This document shows positions 48,000 through 58,218 of a stretch of 64,000 nucleotides of DNA, piece after piece. Source of the stretch: Leucogyrophana mollusca (taxonomy: Eukaryota > Basidiomycota > Agaricomycetes > Boletales); the NCBI GenBank assembly GCA_021014945.1, contig MU266467.1, forward strand, positions 1 through 64,000, read 5' to 3'. The notes below the pieces were generated by a model that saw only the letters and a program-made list of their open reading frames with translations, made no database searches and had not been told where the DNA came from. Each line of letters starts with the position of its first letter. Position 1 is the first letter of the stretch. The position numbers were made by a program, and so were the translations under genes.

Positions 48000-49959
48000 C
48001 TACGCTTCATACGACTCGTCGTCGTCGTCGTCAGTATCGCCATGGCGTGGATACGGTAGGAACGGTGCTGCGTCGTTGGTGCGGCCATCTTCCTCGTGGC
48101 CCCATTCCGCTCTATTAGTTTGCGGTGGCGCCAGGTTCTCGCCGGCACGCGCAAACGGTCCACCCGTAAACTCGTAGCGTGCAACGGGGTCCGGGGCTTG
48201 ATGCGTCCCATTCGACGCAACCGGCCGGCGCGTCGGTGATGGTACACCGGCGGCTTGGAGCTCGGCGAACGAAGGAAGGTCTTCCGGCAGGTTCAAGAAC
48301 CGGCTGGGATCAAACGCATGGTGTTCAAACATGGACGGTGGGCCAGACGCTGGCCCATCATCCCCCGCAGGTGAAGCAAAGTCCCTCTTCCGCCCCTTCG
48401 AGCCGGATTTCGATTTCTTGGTCCGCGTGCCCTTCGGCGCCTTCCCAGGCCCTCGACGCTTAGCATACGCCTCGTAGCCACAGTCCTTTTCGTGGGTTTT
48501 GCAGTTTCCGCATTTTGGCCTGTCCCCGTCACACTTAAGCTTCCGCTCTGACCAAAGTTCATCGTGAAATCAGCGAGGGGCAGAAGGTAGCGATCGAACC
48601 TCTTACTTCTACAAAACCCACAAGCGATATCTATCTTTCGGACTTTCGTCTGCCTATCATCCGGACTGGAGTCCCGTTGCCTTTTGCGAGAAGTAGACCC
48701 TTGAACGGGGCTGATTGGACTGGCGTTGTTCTGGTTCAATCGTCCTGCTGGTGTGACCGGTGGAAGATTTCGTCGCCTTTTGCGGGTAGCAGACCTTCGA
48801 ATGGGACTGATTGGACTGTCGTCGTTCTGTTCCAATTGCTCTGCCTGTGTGACCAGTGAGAGTGGTTCCGTCGTCAGCTCAGGGAGGAGCGAGTCTGGTT
48901 CGCCCCTGGATCTCCGTCTTGCGAGGGGTGTGTGCAGCACATTGACAGGAGAGAGCGAACATGATCCGCGTGAGGGCGAGCGGTTGTCCTGCAGCTCCCC
49001 GTGTGCAGGCATGGGTATACTGCTCGAAGATCCAGTCCGACTCCTCTCCTCCCTTCGAGAAGGGTCTGAATGGTGCCTTTCATTTAGGAACTCGAGAATA
49101 TTCACAGAGGAACGCAGGTGAGGGGGCTCATCGTACGCTTGAAAAACAACCACATCGCGTTAGCTTGTGAATTTCTTACTCGTCCAAATTTCTACTCACA
49201 GCGGAGAGGCGCAAGAAAATCGACTGCGCCTAGGCGCGGAGTATGTAATGCCTCATTCTCTCTTGAGCGCGGGCGACCAGGAACTGGAAGCGTTCGGGAA
49301 CGGAAAAGTGCATAGTCTTCGAACCGCGCACCTGGACGCAGCTCATCCGCTGGACTTGAAGACTGACATCCATGATCTGCTATCCCCTGTGCCTCTGGCA
49401 GAGTTTGGTTCCGCCTTGCAGCACTAAGCGGCCGACTCATCGACGAGGGACCTGCCTCATCTTCTCGCCAACCGTGCCCACCGGGGGGTCCAATATACGG
49501 GGCCGGAGGGGGGTATGTATACGACGTGACGGGATAGGAATGGAAGCCGGGGTCACTGTTAATCGGGCTTCGTGCCCAACGCGGGGGACCATGGGGAATG
49601 GAAGAAGACCTCGTAGGCACGGGGTGAGCCGGCGTAGCCGTCTCCTCCCGTGGATATGGCGGGGGTGCGTACCGCGGATCTGGTTCCCCGCCGTCAGGCT
49701 CTGGGGACCAAGATTCGCCGCGCGAGAGCGTCCTTCTGGAAGAGTGGCTGTTGGGAAATGTTGCGGGCGTTAACGACGACGTAAACCGGGAAGCGGGGCG
49801 CGATGGTAGGCTTAGGCTTCGCAGCTGCTGCCTGCCCTGGGCCTGTGCGCTTGATTCCTCGCCGTCTGGATGCAGACTTGGAAGGCTGTATTTGCCCCCC
49901 ACCATCATGTATCGGTGAAGTTCCTCTGGAAGGGTCCACTTCGTAACCCTATCTTCCAT
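48000..49959 (-). CDS. Zn(II)2Cys6 domain protein (cluster far from N-terminus)
   Basis: About 600 residues, a likely transcription factor. The first exon (49959 to about 49198) starts MEDRVTKWTLPEELHRYMM and is Ser/Pro/Tyr-rich. After an intron comes SYDEPPHLRSSVNILEFLNE and a second disordered exon with a tandem 32-residue repeat (SPISPIRRSATRKRRR and SPISPVQGSTSRKRQR), which also looks like nuclear-localisation signals. The binuclear zinc cluster, KIDIACGFCRKRKLKCDG with PKCGNCKTHEKDC, is split by an intron after CGFCR and lies near residue 430. The tail is basic (KRRGPGKAPKGTRTKK), then acidic, and ends DDDDDESYEA with TAG at 48000-48002. The intron position inside the cluster is the same as in both clusters of the neighbouring septin fusion gene, so the three clusters probably share an origin. 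Confidence 0.82.
48675..48866 (-). repeat. Tandem duplication, 2 x 96 bases, inside the zinc-cluster gene
   Basis: Units 48675-48770 and 48771-48866 are clearly similar: both contain ccttttgcg, ctgattggact and ctg.tgtgacc. The period of 96 bases keeps frame and gives a repeated 32-residue segment. Confidence 0.75.
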
Positions 49960-50452
49960 TCCGCGTCACCCTCGCAATCAGAAGGAGGCCGAAACTACAA
50001 CAGCAGCAGGTGGACTAAGGGGGTGTGGGGTGCAACGAGGGGGCGCGTATCGATGTATAGGAGGGTGCGATTAGGAACGGAATGTATGCGACGTCGAAAA
50101 ATCGGAGGAGCGCAAAGAGCCATTCGCCTCAATGCACTTCTGATGCTCGACTCCCGCGGACGACGATGTTTGAACAAAGGATCCGCTTCTGCACGACGGC
50201 TGACGGGGGGGGGAGACGCGAACGGAAACGAAAAATCCGCTGGCACGGTTTACATCCGCTATGGCATGGCTTGGGTCCCAAAGCGGGGGTGTTGTCTGGG
50301 CGGGCACGGACAAACAATTGCGGACCTCTTTTCCCCAAAAACTACCGCTGACTTGCTACTCCGCCGCACAGCAGCTTCAGACCGGCGAGTCTATTCTGAA
50401 AATTTGCGCGCCCCTTTTGTAATTTGCGAATGAACCCCCGTCGTAGCACTGC

Positions 50453-50459
50453 TGACTCA
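50453..50459. promoter_or_regulatory. TGACTCA (Gcn4/CPC1-type) site, distal
   Basis: An exact TGACTCA about 500 bases above the zinc-cluster gene start and 900 bases above ILV3. By position alone its target is unclear, and it may be chance. Confidence 0.25.
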
Positions 50460-51283
50460 ACCTGCCAAAAGTGCACGCTCCTCGACATATCCTCCCGGCC
50501 CATCCGCGCCTTTCAATATCAGATCACCTTCTAGGCTCTGGCGATATGACCATGGGCATGGGTCCACTCAGCTGCATTCACTACCAGGCGCTACAGCCGC
50601 ACCACACCCCGCCGCAACGTGTTTCCGCACAGTATAGAGACTATGGCTTTGAACGATGCATCCAAGTGGCCGAATCGCGATTTTTCGAGGGTCCGATAAA
50701 TGTGAAACATGATCGACGGAGCAGTTTAGCGTCTGATGGACTTTGCCCTTAATAGATTTGCTGCCGTATATGTCCAGAGTGCACCCGCTCTCTGGTAGCC
50801 ATAACAAAGGCTAACGGCCAAGCGACAGACAACGGAAAGGGGTTTCTGAATGTTCCTCACCGTGTCATGGCCAAGTCATGACAATGAAAAATGTTGAAAT
50901 TCAGTGCTTGGAGCCTGTTTGGATCCTGAAGAAATTGAAATCGCTGGGGGCACATGAGTGCTTTCGCCCGGATCTGTTGTGGCACCCGACGTTTAGGTCC
51001 GGCCAGATAAATCCCTCCGCTCTGACAATGTGTCCATTCAAAAAAATATTCCATGGAGACAGTTGAGGGACTTGTATAGGGGCTCCCCCAGTAAGTAGAT
51101 AAAGATCCTACCGTCTACGATCACTCCTACTGTGCAGAGCTCCGCCGAAGATCAGACATGCAAAATATGAGATTCCAGTCCCCGAAAACTCATCCGCCAA
51201 AAAACCTCGAGCTTCCTCGTTCTTACTCCGACCAAAACGGCACTAAATTACGGCATGTTACGGCATCCAGCCAGCCACGCTGC

Positions 51284-51290
51284 TGACTCA
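51284..51290. promoter_or_regulatory. TGACTCA (Gcn4/CPC1-type) site upstream of ILV3
   Basis: An exact TGACTCA ending 61 bases before the ILV3 ATG at 51352. In fungi this is the binding site of the general amino-acid control activator, and branched-chain amino-acid genes are usual targets. Just upstream, ttacggcat occurs twice (from 51248 and 51258). Confidence 0.5.
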
Positions 51291-51351
51291 TCTTTGGCCT
51301 CTTTCGGTCAACCTGTTTTCTCTTCGCGTTGGAATTTTGATCGAGGGCAGC

Positions 51352-53688
51352 ATGATGCAGTCAAAACTCGCGTCCAAATCAGCATGCAGGACACTGGGAA
51401 AGCATTCTAGGTCGTTTTGGTCGTCGAGCGCAAGATGGGAAGAGAAGCCGGTCATGAATCGCTACAGCAGGACCGTGACGCTGCCCAAACACCAGGGCGC
51501 GAGCCAGGTAGGGATTCCAGAAATATCGCGCGCGTTTTCTTACAGGAGGTGGGTCATAGGCCATGCTCTATGCCACGGAGGGCATCCAGAGTGACGAGGA
51601 TTTCCAAAAGGCCATGGTTGGCGTAGCCAGCGTCTGGTGAGTGTTGGTCGTTTGTAAGGCTTGTATTATGACTCATAGCCACAGGTATGAGGGTAACCCG
51701 TAAGCCATCGTATAGCGTACGTGTATCGGGAGGTCACTGACTGTGGACAGATGCAACCGACATTTGCTTGGCTTGGGTCAGGAGATCAAAGCTTCCCTCT
51801 ACGAGTCCGACATGATTGGATACCAATTCGGCACCGTTGGTGTCAGCGATGGTATCAGTATGGGCACCCGAGGAATGTCATACTCCTTGCAGTCCCGCGA
51901 CCTCATCGCAGATCAAGTCGAGACGGCAGCCGGTGGTCATTGGCTTGACGGCATGGTCGTCGTTCCAGGGTGCGACAAAAACATGCCTGGTGTCCTGATG
52001 GCTCGTAAGTAGCCCCGATAGTTTCGCTTCCAGCTAGTTCACATCTATCCCCCAGTGGGTCGCCTCAACCGCCCGGGTCTCATGGTGTACGGTGGTACCA
52101 TCCGCGCTGGTTCGTGTGCTGGTCAACCCCAATTGGACGTAATCTCGGCCTTCCAGTCGTATGGAAAGTACCTACAAGACGGTAAGACCCCTGAAGCTGA
52201 GACCGAGCGTTATAACGTCGTGCGGAATTCGTGTCCTGGACCTGGCGCGTGCGGTGGTGTAAGTGCTCAACCCATGCCCACGTCCCGCATATTCTTACGG
52301 GACATAGATGTACACGGCGAACACCATGGCCAGTGCTGCAGAGGCCTTGGGCATGACGTTGCCAGGATCTTCTTCCTTCCCTGCTCAATCGCAGGAGAAA
52401 CACGACGAGTGCCGCGCTGTGGGTGCTGCTATGCGCCTTCTCGTCGAGAAAAATATATTGCCGCGAGATATTATGACTCGTTCGGCTTTCGAAAATGCCA
52501 TGGTACGTGCATTTAGCTTCCCTACTAGACAGCTGGTCACCTCTGGCAATAAGGTTCTGGTGATGATCCTTGGCGGTTCAACAAACGCCGTGTTACACCT
52601 GATTGCCATGGCGCATTCTGTAGGCATCAAGCTCGATATTGATGACTTCGCCCGTGTATCGGAAAACACCCCTTTCCTTGCGGACTTGAAACCCAGTGGT
52701 AAGTATGTCATGGAGGACGTCTACAAGCTCGGCGGCATACCCAGTGAGTGCATTTCTCCTTAGGCATAGCCATTGCGGGGACACCGACGCCTCTTCAGAG
52801 GTCCTGCACTTCCTGCTCAAGAACAACTTCATCAACGGCGATAACATTACCGTAACTGGCAAAACACTCGGAGAAAACTTAGAACGCTGGACGCACGAAC
52901 ATGGCGAACTTTCGGCGAACCAAGACATTATCCGTCCTCTCGACAATCCCCTAAAGGCAACTGGTCACATCCGGTACGCTCAGGGTTTACTTCCTCCCCC
53001 GGGAAAATGCGTTGAAGAATTCATGACAGAATCCTGAAAGGCAACTTAGCGCCGGGGGGCGCAGTGGCCAAAATTACCGGCAAGGAAGGTCTTGGTTTTA
53101 CTGGAAAAGCACGCACGTTTGACTCCGAAGACGAGTTTGTTACGGCTGTTGAGTCTGGTTCCATCAAAAAGGGCGAGAAGACTGTCGTGGTCATGCGATA
53201 CCTTGGCCCGAAGGGCGGACCAGGTAAGGACCTTGCCATTAGAAATAACTTACGTGATTTTGACCGGCTTTGAAGGCATGCCTGAAATGCTGAAGCCGAC
53301 CAGTTTGATCATGGGTGCGGGCCTGGGTCAAGATGTTGCGTGTGTTACCGACGGCCGATTCAGCGGAGGGTGCGTCATTTTCTCTCACGTTCTCACCAAT
53401 AAGATACTAATCTTTTGATTTCGTACGGGATCCAGGTCTCACGGCTTCTGCATTGGACACGTCGTTCCTGAAGCCCAGGTCGGTGGTCCAATTGCTCTGG
53501 TACAGGATGGTGATACCATCTCGGTCGACGCTGTCACAAACACGATCGAGCTACAAGTGGCACCTCAGGAGCTGGAGCGCCGAAGAAAAGCATGGGTGGC
53601 CCCTCCACTCAAAGTCCACCAGGGAACTCTATACAAATACGTGAAGACTGTCACGGACGCCAGCCAAGGATGTATCACTGATGCGTGA
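51352..53688 (+). CDS. ILV3: Dihydroxy-acid dehydratase, mitochondrial
   Basis: Fe-S enzyme that makes the 2-keto acid precursors of valine, leucine and isoleucine in mitochondria. The N-terminus [21 protein letters not shown] is a targeting sequence. Exons then give [21 protein letters not shown], the 15-base microexon 51685-51699 (YEGNP with flanks), [13 protein letters not shown], and [16 protein letters not shown]. The Fe-S Cys motifs are [11 protein letters not shown] and [18 protein letters not shown] (over an intron). Later come [28 protein letters not shown], and the C-terminal [10 protein letters not shown] followed, after an intron, by [13 protein letters not shown]. The stop TGA is at 53686-53688. 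All expected domains are present, and introns break most of the conserved blocks. Confidence 0.95.
51685..51699 (+). other. 15-base microexon in ILV3
   Basis: GTATGAGGGTAACCC lies between an acceptor ccacag and a donor gtaagc. With its neighbours it restores VWYEGNPCNRHL, a conserved block of dihydroxy-acid dehydratases. Confidence 0.85.
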
Positions 53689-53789
53689 GGCTCCAGCTGC
53701 GGCGATACCCTTGTTAAAATGTGGAATGTGCAGCGTGTTTATCCATTACGCGGTTTACCAGATGATAATCGTGACTTCCACGTAAGGTG

Positions 53790-55794
53790 CTAATGCCTTG
53801 AGTTTTTTACCTTTCGCTTCTTCTCTGCTTTTGGTATCTTGTTCTTCCTTTTTTCTTTGGCTTCAGCCTTGACAGCTTTTTTGCGCTCCTAGTACCGCGG
53901 TCAGTTCATCGCGTCAGTTCTGAAGGGAGTCAATACCTTTTTGGCTTCGCGGTCCTCATGTCGATGTCCTCTGGGAGTACGTGTTTCGAGCTCCCCCTGA
54001 TCACCGTCATCCTCTTCACCTTCTTCAACTTCTTCCCCACTCTCGCTCTCGCTATCAGAATTCTCATCCGCCATTCTCTCGTCGTCAAAGTGGACCCGAG
54101 TCTTAGTGTCGCCGTTGTGTTTTGAGGATGGCTCAACCAAGCCGATTGTATCAGCATATATTAAATCCTTCCCATCTCCTTTGGTAAGGACATCGACATC
54201 GCGTTCTGGGTCGTAGACCTCATTGAGAGAACGCGGAATATATGACTGGAGGAATACGCTATCCTCGTGCGCAGAAGTCGTGGCGGGGCGTGGGCGTGAA
54301 GATGCATCATCGTTAGCTGGCAAATCGGCTGAAGCATCCTGTGCGTCCTCGGCCTCTGAAAGCCAGCGGACCAGGACCGCCACGTCGTCCTCTTCCTGGT
54401 GTTCCGCCTCGATCAACTTTTCCCTTGTGATAAACTCGAAGCATCTCCTGAGGCCTAGGCACTTCACTCCGAACCGGCCGAAGAACTCTTCGATGTTCTT
54501 GATGTCATTACGGAGAAAATCAAACGCAGACGGGTGGTCGTGTTCGACGCTCTGCGATACATCGATGATGTAGAGATGAGAATCGTGATACAAGATGTTG
54601 TATTCGGATAGGTCGGCATGTACGAGCTTGCACTGATGGAACATTCGTCGAATACTGAGCACGAGCTCCTGATAAAGGGACGGATACTCCACTGATGGAA
54701 TATCGGCGTCTTTCAGACGGGGGGATGCCCTATGTGGGAACGTCAGGTAGTGCGCGGGATACTGGGCGGACTGTACGCACCAACCCTCCTTGTCACCGAG
54801 AAACTTCATGACGAGGACATTCTCCCTGACTTCTACCGGCTCGGGACAGGGGATTCCAGCGGTGACTAGTCTCTTCAGGTTTCGCATCTCCTTCTCCGCC
54901 CATAATCTCACCATCTTACGAGGATTACGGCGGCTGTATCCCCTCCTGAATCTGTATTCGCCAGTTACATAGCGATCGCGATCTTTGAAAATAAGGATAG
55001 ATGTCTTGTATATTTTAAGGGCCAAATGCGAGGATTCGGGTGTAAGGGCGTGGTACACGTTTGCCTGAGAGGACTCAGATGGTTTGCATAGCGAAACGAG
55101 GGGCCGTTTACCTCTTTTCCGGTGCTCACGCAACCATTGATTTCTTGGACCAAGCCTCGTCCAATCATTTTGAACAGGATGATTCTGGTTCGGGGGTCCA
55201 GGACCTGCTCCGAAGTTGCTCGATCCGACTTGTCTTTCGCATTCGCATACGAGCTGGGTCCTTTCCTGTTGATACCAACGCCCATGACGTATGGCTGGTC
55301 GATCTTTGATATTCGAGACGAGTACTTTGCCAATGCAGCTAGCTGATCAACAGTTTTATCCTTTTGGGGCATAGGTGCAACATTTCGAGGGTGGTTTACA
55401 GCTGGGAGTGGTGCTACCATGGCGGAACGATTTGTTGAAGAAGTAACACCTTGAGCGTTGCCTGTGCGGACTGCGACATGCTGCCGAAGCCGATTGTACT
55501 GCTTCGTGAAATCTAATGTAGCTGATCACCCGGGCTGCGCTATGCTGTTGATCTTGACGTACCTCGCTCAGCGATCTCCCAATCTTCGTCTTCTGCCCTA
55601 TTATCTTCGTATTCTTCTAGACCTTCACTTTCTCCGTCCTCCTCTCCGGAGCTGGATTCGGACCACTCTAATGTGTGATCGTCATCAATGAAATGGCCAT
55701 TCGGTCGAGCATCTCCTTGGGGGGCGCCTTGTGGGGTCTCAACCGCATCGTCAAATTGGCCCACCTCGATGGCGTTGGAATCCTGGATAGACAT
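53790..55794 (-). CDS. RIO1: RIO1 atypical protein kinase
   Basis: Kinase/ATPase of late 40S ribosome maturation. The start at 55794 (MSIQDSNAIEVGQFD) opens an acidic N-terminus; after an intron comes DFTKQYNRLRQHVAVRTG. The RIO domain has KTVDQLAALAKYSSRI, the N-lobe NVYHA and LALKIYKTSILIFKDRDRYV, and GEYRFRRGYSRRNPRKMV. Then come PEPVEVRENVLVMKFLGDK, an intron, the catalytic loop LVHADLSEYNILY (Asp present), the metal-binding IIDVSQSVEHDHP, and FFGRFGVKCLGLRRCF. The C-terminus is acidic, then Lys-rich, ending KKRKVKNSRH with TAG at 53790-53792. The Lys/Glu tail is typical of fungal Rio1. It is convergent with ILV3 and divergent from a small membrane protein gene, with 174 bases between start codons. 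Confidence 0.95.
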
Positions 55795-55968
55795 CAATGA
55801 TCGCACAAACGCACTACAGACTCGGATCGCGGCAGTGACTGGCAGCGAGTTTCTGGTTGTCTCATTTGGATACATGTTCCCACGGACGCGCAGGCTGGCT
55901 AACCCGTGTTCTGTTGTCGTGCGTTGTGCACTCCAGTATCAACCATCTCGACTGAACCGGTTGTGGAC

Positions 55969-56665
55969 ATGAATTCTCTACGCCAAAGAATACCTTTCAA
56001 ATATCCATCCGACTCTAGCAGCACTGAGGAACCTCTTGTACTAGATGAACAAGGTGAATAAACTGTACCGATTATCCACAAGGGACTCATACTGGGGTGA
56101 CGGGTCACTTAGAGCAGGATGAGCTTATTGACAAACTCAGAACCCGAAATTCGACGTCCGATCGACAGCATCGACTTGGTTTGCAACTGACCATAGCGCT
56201 TTCATGCATACTGTGCGCGACATCTACGGCATCTTCAAGTCTGTCATTAATTTTGCGCCCTGCCACTGCAGACATCTCGTCTACTTGTTCTCAGATCAAG
56301 ATAGCCCACTCTTTGCGATGTTTCCTGCTGGTCCCTCGGGGAAAGGGTCACCACTTCCTCTTAGTCGCCTAGTCACCATGGTGGACGTCCTTTTTCATGT
56401 TAATCTTGGCGTTCTCGTCCATCCCTGGCCGATGCGTGGGTCGCACATCGTCAGCTTTCCGCTGTCGTACATGTATGCGTTCGCGTGGTCCGCCATCCCT
56501 CCTACCCTCTCTCTGCTTGCTGGAAAGGCGTGGCAAACAACGGCGTGGTGGAGTATGATGCTCATCACAACGTGGGTGTCGCACGTGGTTCAAGCATGGA
56601 TCGAGGAGACCGACGAGGGTTTCTCAGAGTTTGAAAAGATGAAGTACCAGGCGGCAGGGGCATGA
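55969..56665 (+). CDS. Small multi-pass membrane protein, unknown
   Basis: About 195 residues, family not recognised. It starts MNSLRQRIPFKYPSDSSS; after an intron (donor gtgaat near 56054) comes EQDELIDKLRTRNSTSDRQ and a first hydrophobic helix LQLTIALSCIL. A second intron leads to HLVYLFSDQDSPLFAMFP. Further predicted helices are VTMVDVLFHVNLGVLV, YAFAWSAIPPTLSLLAG and WWSMMLITTWVSHVV. The end is FEKMKYQAAGA, TGA at 56663-56665. Four membrane segments with a charged N-terminus suggest an endomembrane protein. It is divergent from RIO1. The joined frame is good, but no motif gives a role. Confidence 0.65.
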
Positions 56666-58218
56666 GTAATCTGTCTAGACGGAATATACCTATTGACCAT
56701 TCCAAGCAGCCTTATGTTCAGGCATGGATTGCACCCTATATTGTCGACACGATCTACAACACCAAACATGCGATTATGCATCAGTTACACCCCCTCCGAG
56801 CAACAAGGCGTAGCATTTAGAGCTTGATATCCCCACGCATTACTACTTGGGAGCAAGTGCATCTAGCCAACTATCTTTCTAGAATACGATCCGCATCCGG
56901 GAACCGATGTAGATGTTTCCGTTGCAGATCTGCGGGTGCCTTCACTTGTACTGGCTGGGCGTCCGTGCCATGGTATGTAGTATACTCCAATATTTGGCTT
57001 GCCGCACGCTGACCAAGATCTTATCTTGCTTGCGTAAGGTTGCCTTAGGCTTCTACAAACTGTGGTATATATCAACCTCAAAGTGCACCAAGTCCGCCCA
57101 ACAGGTCGCTACAATCTATGTGTCATTCAACCTTTCCTGGACTTGATTTTTGATTGCAGGTCCGAGTCGACTGCGATTTGAGTCAGGCGCTACGTCTAGT
57201 ATTGAACAAAACTCCCCGGTCCCCATTCCGCGGCCTCCGCAGCGTACTTTGATATTCGGAGAGCGGAATGCGCTGGGACATAGAGTCATAGAGTGTGCGC
57301 CCGGTCGGTGCCCTATACCGAGCCGCTCGGACGTATGCGTGATAGGTTTGCAAACTCCCGTCCGCACGAAAGGCACGAGTTCTGGCTGGGCTTGGGCTGG
57401 GCCTCAAAGTCTCAAACTGGTCGAATGGGCCGACCTGGCGCAGTTATCTTGGGCTATCAATGGTGCGATTTCCATCATCATGGATTGGTCATGGGCTGAG
57501 TTCTATATAGAAACGTCAAGGAAATGGCAGAAAACATGTTTAGCGTTGTTCCGGGATTTGAAGAAAGTGATAGGATGATAAGCATTTGGACCCTCCGAGC
57601 CTCTCCGAGCTCGCCTGTATCGTCGCTGAGCATGAAAGTGGATCAGCTGGTATGAGCACTTCTCCGCGAAGGTCTGCCTCATATTTGCCATCTGGAGCGC
57701 TGTCCCCGATCTGCACATCTCGCCCACATGAAGTCCGTCCGAGGCCCTTTGCAATCCCTCTAATGCCAGTATTTGCATCTGTGCAACCCAGCTACGATGG
57801 GTTTGTTTAATTCGGCTTGAGCTCGATGGGCTGAGACCACCCGCTATGTCTCCAGGCTCGAAATTGGAACTCCGTGACGGGCTGACTTTGTGATGACTTG
57901 AAGGTGACTGACGCAGTGCGGGGTTCGGACTCTGAAATACTAATTGACGTTGACAGGGTGGAGAAGCCAGCACGTCAAACTGTATCAACCTCATATTCAC
58001 TCATATGCCGATATGCGCCAACTCGAATGAGCTAATCATCATCTATCAAACGTTCTCTATGCATATCAGAGGAACACGGCGCGATATTGGCGCGATATGT
58101 ATGCATGGGCCTTAAACACTGCCACGGCATTTTTCTCCCCATCTCCACGCAGTCGTTGCTCTCTGCTGGACGACTCTAACTACATTTGCTACAAGCTAGA
58201 GTTGAGCCTGTGCGAGAT
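56666..58218. other. Intergenic
   Basis: No supported gene in about 1.5 kb. A plus-strand open frame at 57150-57578 (142 codons) and a minus-strand one at 57503-58000 have no recognisable motif. Confidence 0.4.

Larger units (their letters stand above)
49960..51351. other. Intergenic between divergent genes
   Basis: About 1.4 kb without a supported gene. Two TGACTCA sites (50453-50459 and 51284-51290) are listed separately. Confidence 0.5.

Noticed and set aside
57150..57578. Plus-strand open frame of 142 codons as a gene
   Set aside because: No recognisable domain, no supporting splice pattern, and an overlapping frame on the other strand.
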